From Phycisphaeraceae bacterium (lineage in GTDB: Bacteria; Planctomycetota; Phycisphaerae; Phycisphaerales; Phycisphaeraceae), in contig JAESSU010000191.1 of the NCBI GenBank assembly GCA_016763955.1, positions 1 to 9,327 on the forward strand: a stretch of 9,327 nt of DNA, in the 5' to 3' direction. The translations under genes were made by a program, and so were the position numbers. The notes below the pieces were generated by a model that had not been told where the DNA came from, searched no databases, and worked only from the letters and a program-made list of their open reading frames with translations. This document shows, one piece after another, positions 6,320 through 9,327 of the stretch. Position 1 is the first letter of the stretch, and every line of letters starts with the position of its first letter.

Positions 6320-6754
6320 TTAGCCTTTGGGTTCTAATAGTTTGAGGCGAAAATCGACTGCGTTTTTCGACGGAGCGGTCGCTTGAATCATAACCTTTTC
6401 TCGCCCTGCTAGTGAAACCTGCTTCCATGTGGACAGGGGCGTGTCGATGAGCATGCCATCTTGATCGACCCATTGAAAACGGTAATTAATTTTTTCTCGC
6501 TTGTTGGTGCCATTAAATAGTTGAGCTTGCACTTTAAGCAAACCGTCGGGGGTGTGAGCCGTGATAAGCGACTGCATATGTGCCTTATTGATCAGTGACA
6601 TATCCGTTTCCACGCGCTTGTCATTGACCGTATGCACTACTGCCTGTGGGTCGTTAGGTTCATAGGTATTGACAGTCTGACAGCCTGCTACGGCTCCGAC
6701 TAAAACACCTGTGAGTGTCAGTGTAGCGATGAGTTGGATGCGGCGTTTTGCCAT
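6320..6754 (-). CDS. YcfL-like lipoprotein (DUF1425 family)
   Basis: A 144-residue lipoprotein. The signal has MAKRR followed by a hydrophobic core and the lipobox VAGC (Cys25). The mature part is one small beta-rich domain; LFNGTNKREKINYRFQWVDQ at 79-98, followed by DG, matches the DUF1425/YcfL pattern of N-T...YRF.W.D..G. The biochemical role of the family is unknown. In E. coli ycfL is the neighbour of lpoB, and the same pairing holds here, which supports both calls. The ATG at 6754 has AAAGGAAG ending 6 nt upstream, and its first 37 bp overlap the end of the COG3014-like gene, so translation is probably coupled. Confidence 0.82.
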   Translation of the reverse strand: MAKRRIQLIATLTLTGVLVGAVAGCQTVNTYEPNDPQAVVHTVNDKRVETDMSLINKAHMQSLITAHTPDGLLKVQAQLFNGTNKREKINYRFQWVDQDGMLIDTPLSTWKQVSLAGREKVMIQATAPSKNAVDFRLKLLEPKG

Positions 6755-8211
6755 GATGAGCTTCCTTTACCAAAAGAAAATTGTGATATTTCGTAAGGCA
6801 CGTAAGGTGCAAGGGATCGGACATAGACCACATTGATCTGTTGAGAACTCAGCGACACAGAGGTCACCCCCGCTACATTTCCTTGCAACTCAATACGCCT
6901 GTTAGCAGGCGTTGGAAAACGGGCAATCTGAAACTGCTTGGGCAATGAAGCCCAAGTCCGCAGGTCCGCTTCATTGGTTGAGACTTGATACGCAGCTGTT
7001 GCAAGTCGGATAGCAAGTGCTTCCCAACTATTCTGATTGTTAATTGTCTGCTGCAAACCATAGGCCACAGCCGCTTTGGATGCTGCTGAAATGATGGTGC
7101 GGGTGATGATGATGGGCAGTTGATTATTAAACTCTTGGGCAACAATGCTATCCATGTCCGCAAGCAATTGCGTCCTGTAACGTCTGCCTTGGCTATGGAC
7201 ATTAAGCGTTCGCAAAAAGTTAGAATTCATAACCAGCTTCGGGAAGTTCACCCCCACATAATCCACATCACGCGCCACGAGAAAGACCGGGATATCCAAC
7301 CGAATTTCACCGCGAATGGGCGCGGTGCCTGTGGCGAAAATGACATAGGTCATCGGCTCAACGGGTTTGCCATTTTGGATCGCCTGAATCATCGCAAGAT
7401 CATCACGAACCATTTGATTCGCTGGCACCATCCCCAATGTCCGCTCCATCGATTTGCGAGCACGCTCTAAATCCGACCCGTCTGCTGCATCGGCGAAAAA
7501 GTAAAGACCTTGAAGCCACTCGGCAAAGGGATTCACATAATCTGCGTAGGCATGGTATTGACTGAGATTGCCATAGTGTTTTTTTAAATTGCTTAAAAAG
7601 CCTGGATCATTTTGTGTCCGCGCGACATCAACTCGTTTGTCACTAGCAACTTCACTAGAAACCTGCTGTGCTTTTTCAATTCGCTTGGCATTACGGTCCA
7701 CCGCTTGAACCTGCCGATTGTATGCACGAATCAAATGCACTCTAGCTGCGGGGAAATTCCCCAACTGCATATTATTTAGTGCGCGATAAACACTGAGCAT
7801 CACCCGGTCATAACTATACCCGCGGTAGACGAGGTTGTTCATGTTCGTCACGGTGGAATAAACTTCCTCTGACAAACTGATATCAGGCTGATCATCGAGT
7901 TGATCAATCCGCTCGTCAGCAATTTGGAAGCTGGTTTCACTGCTGCTTAAATCTTGTAACTCACGAAAAATCGTGCCTTGCTCTAAGTACGCAATCACAC
8001 GATCGCCGCCGTTACCTTCCTGTGCAACGAAAGATTGGATGTGTTCACGCGCAGCATGCAGATCACCGACACGATACACCGCCTGTGCTTGGCGTAAAGT
8101 CGCATTGCTGTTACACCCTGTTAGACACAGTAACAACGTCCAACCCAGCAGGCTCACCCACGGGGACATCTGCCATTTTGTCTTTTTAATGCCCTGTCCC
8201 ATGCGTATCAT
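6718..8211 (-). CDS. COG3014-like lipoprotein with N-terminal TPR-like repeats
   Basis: A 497-residue protein from ATG 8211. The lipobox LTGC gives lipidated Cys33 after a Lys-rich start and hydrophobic core. Residues about 38-280 are mostly helical and TPR-like (GDLHAAREHIQSFV, YRALNNMQLGNFPAARVHL, then AEWLQGLYFF). Residues 288-309 carry YVIFATGTAPIRGEIRLDIP, a block I associate with COG3014 proteins. The C-terminal half is mixed alpha/beta. No enzyme motif is seen and the family function is unknown. Start choice: the frame extends to a GTG at 8217; ATG 8211 has GGG 5 nt upstream; ATG 8202 would keep the basic n-region; ATG 8169 would lose it and is unlikely. It overlaps the YcfL-like gene by 37 bp. 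From memory, COG3014, YcfL and LpoB proteins are also encoded together in some gammaproteobacteria, which suggests one envelope module. It is separated from the DUF2063 gene by 78 bp without a terminator. Confidence 0.72.
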   Translation of the reverse strand: MIRMGQGIKKTKWQMSPWVSLLGWTLLLCLTGCNSNATLRQAQAVYRVGDLHAAREHIQSFVAQEGNGGDRVIAYLEQGTIFRELQDLSSSETSFQIADERIDQLDDQPDISLSEEVYSTVTNMNNLVYRGYSYDRVMLSVYRALNNMQLGNFPAARVHLIRAYNRQVQAVDRNAKRIEKAQQVSSEVASDKRVDVARTQNDPGFLSNLKKHYGNLSQYHAYADYVNPFAEWLQGLYFFADAADGSDLERARKSMERTLGMVPANQMVRDDLAMIQAIQNGKPVEPMTYVIFATGTAPIRGEIRLDIPVFLVARDVDYVGVNFPKLVMNSNFLRTLNVHSQGRRYRTQLLADMDSIVAQEFNNQLPIIITRTIISAASKAAVAYGLQQTINNQNSWEALAIRLATAAYQVSTNEADLRTWASLPKQFQIARFPTPANRRIELQGNVAGVTSVSLSSQQINVVYVRSLAPYVPYEISQFSFGKGSSSWQNAASNSSLH

Positions 8212-8289
8212 TATCACCCAAACCAGCCAAAAATCTAGTTGCGGAACGCTCTACAATCCATACACCTATGCAGTGGCGGGCGATGCACC

Positions 8290-9165
8290 TTATTGCGGGG
8301 ACGAATCATCAGTTGCCCCAGCAAACCATCCGAGTGTCCGCCAGTGATTAAACCACATGGCTAAACGCTCTTCTAAGAACTGCTGAGTATGTGTATCCAC
8401 ATTCGATGCGATCTGTTCGACAGCATGCTCCAAACTCAGACCTTGTTGGAGATGATCTAACAATTGATATTGCAAGGGCCCTAACGCTTCTGCTTGAACA
8501 TGGTTGTTTTGCCGATAGATCGCCCAGTGATGTTTCACATGTGCGGGGATAAGTAAGGCCGCTTCCGGATCTTTTTCATGGCCTGCAATCATGCGTAATT
8601 CAACAAGATTGCTGTCTTCAACAAACAATCGAAAATGCGGTTGAAATACAAGAGAGTCAGTAAGCTGTGCTTCTTGCTGTGCCTCGGTGAGCAAGCTCAA
8701 ATCAAGCACAGGTAATTGGGCTGCATCAAACGCATGAATATATAGATATTCAAGTTCCGCAGCTTGAACCCATTGCGTGCGATTGTAAGTCGATGACATA
8801 CTCATATACGTCACGAGCAAACGAGACAAAGCCCGCAGTGATACAGAACTAGATGGAAACTGTTGCAAATAATCCATCACCAATTCTGCAAAAACGCGAA
8901 CCCCCATCAATCGAGCAAGTAGTGGATATTCCTCCTGCATTGTCGAGAGCAATCGGAACCAGTACTGCTGATTATAAGTTGCAAGCCGATCCGCGGCGGT
9001 GAGTCCGAGGTCCTCACGGGGCAAAAGAAGCTTAAGAATCTCACTGTCATATTCCTCTTCACGCATCCGGAAATTCGCATCGTCATCAATGAGTTCTAAC
9101 GGCATGCTAATCGCATCGCCAAAGAGCTGCTGAAGTTTCAAAAGTGAAGGTGGAATGATGGGCAT
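8290..9165 (-). CDS. HvfC/BufC-like RiPP-maturation partner (DUF2063 N-terminal domain)
   Basis: A 291-residue protein. Residues about 8-125 match DUF2063 (PF09836, formerly 'putative DNA-binding'): LLKLQQLFGDAI, then ADRLATYNQQYWFRLLSTMQ at 58-77, EEYPLLARLMGVRVFAELVM at 78-97 and DYLQQFPSSSVSLRAL. The remainder (about 130-291) is a less conserved mixed domain containing helices and beta strands, as in other members. In bufferin and Hvf systems this protein binds the precursor peptide and assists the DUF692/MNIO enzyme that modifies cysteines. A DUF692 C-terminus ends 20 bp upstream, so the pair is intact in order. An acidic stretch at 24-42 (ELIDDDANFRMREEEYDSE) seems an insertion between the first helix and the core. 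The ATG at 9165 lacks a clear ribosome site, and no other start codon lies between it and the preceding stop, so translation may be coupled to the MNIO gene. No DoxX/BufD gene follows. Confidence 0.82.
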   Translation of the reverse strand: MPIIPPSLLKLQQLFGDAISMPLELIDDDANFRMREEEYDSEILKLLLPREDLGLTAADRLATYNQQYWFRLLSTMQEEYPLLARLMGVRVFAELVMDYLQQFPSSSVSLRALSRLLVTYMSMSSTYNRTQWVQAAELEYLYIHAFDAAQLPVLDLSLLTEAQQEAQLTDSLVFQPHFRLFVEDSNLVELRMIAGHEKDPEAALLIPAHVKHHWAIYRQNNHVQAEALGPLQYQLLDHLQQGLSLEHAVEQIASNVDTHTQQFLEERLAMWFNHWRTLGWFAGATDDSSPQ

Positions 9166-9185
9166 GGTGATTGAATTTCGGATTA

Positions 9186-9327
9186 TTATTTTTCAGCGAT
9201 TTGGTTTTCTTGCTCAGTGTTCCCCACGCTAGGCTGCTGATACGTCTTAGCGATCTGAGCCTCTGCCATCGTCTGTTCAAAAGTTAAAAAGTCTGCATCC
9301 CATTCTAGGATCGTGGAAACCCCGCCG
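9186..9327 (-). CDS. DUF692/MNIO-family oxidative enzyme, C-terminal fragment (5' part beyond window)
   Basis: Only the last 46 residues are present, ending in tandem TAA stops (9188-9183). The fragment begins GGVSTILEWDADFLTFEQTM, which fits the conserved end of DUF692 proteins (pattern xLIEWDxDxPxFxxLxxEA), then AEAQIAKTYQ and a short polar tail. DUF692 enzymes, now called multinuclear non-heme iron oxidative enzymes (MbnB, TglH, HvfB and BufB relatives), convert peptidyl cysteines into oxazolone/thioamide, thiooxazole or related groups. The metal-binding residues lie upstream of the window and cannot be checked. The DUF2063 partner gene directly downstream makes the assignment much stronger than the fragment alone. 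The precursor peptide gene would be expected further upstream, beyond 9327. Confidence 0.78.
   Translation of the reverse strand, partial: GGVSTILEWDADFLTFEQTMAEAQIAKTYQQPSVGNTEQENQIAEK

Noticed and set aside
8212..8289. Promoter or small RNA between the DUF2063 and COG3014-like genes
   Set aside because: No convincing -35/-10 pair or stable hairpin was seen on the minus strand; nothing is annotated there.
7973..8347. Plus-strand 124-residue open frame spanning the COG3014/DUF2063 junction
   Set aside because: Antisense to two well-supported genes, with no recognisable domain and Cys/Pro/Ser-rich shadow composition.

Overview
The window looks like chromosome of a member of the PVC superphylum, most likely a Planctomycetota (Phycisphaerae-type). 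Evidence is a pseudopilin with a long Phycisphaerae-style hydrophobic helix and a C-terminal H-Xn-DG motif, a GntR/LacI-fusion regulator, and a Cys-type sulfatase beside a glycoside hydrolase. This taxonomy is inferred from gene content and could also be Lentisphaerota or Verrucomicrobiota. Base composition is moderate in GC by eye, with no obvious break. I see no tRNA, rRNA, CRISPR array, transposase or integrase.

Left half (1-5.5 kb): a small polysaccharide-degradation locus. On the minus strand, in transcription order, are a GntR-LacI type regulator (3679-2564), a type II secretion/type IV-like pseudopilin (2513-1848) and a secreted GH51-like glycosidase that runs off the left edge (1641-1). 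A formylglycine sulfatase without a signal peptide (3954-5498, plus strand) is divergent from the regulator. The ~270 bp between them holds a perfect 12-bp inverted repeat (3736-3747 and 3916-3927). It places the same GCTTGACTTGCC box, overlapping a -35 element, in front of each gene, a good candidate for shared control. Between the pseudopilin and glycosidase genes is a degenerate inverted-repeat element of the 'accaccaagacaccaag' type. The sulfatase ends at a strong bidirectional terminator (5529-5561).

Right half (5.6-9.3 kb): five collinear minus-strand genes. In transcription order these are the C-terminus of a DUF692/MNIO metallo-oxidative enzyme (off the right edge), a DUF2063 HvfC/BufC-like partner, then three lipoproteins: a COG3014-like TPR lipoprotein, a YcfL-like (DUF1425) lipoprotein overlapping it by 37 bp, and an LpoB-like putative activator of penicillin-binding proteins. 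The MNIO/DUF2063 pair is the signature of a RiPP-maturation system of the bufferin/HvfABC kind; its precursor peptide is not in the window. The lipoprotein trio resembles the ycfL-lpoB arrangement of gammaproteobacteria and suggests an envelope or peptidoglycan role. Whether the two groups form one transcript is open: they are separated by 78 bp with no visible terminator.
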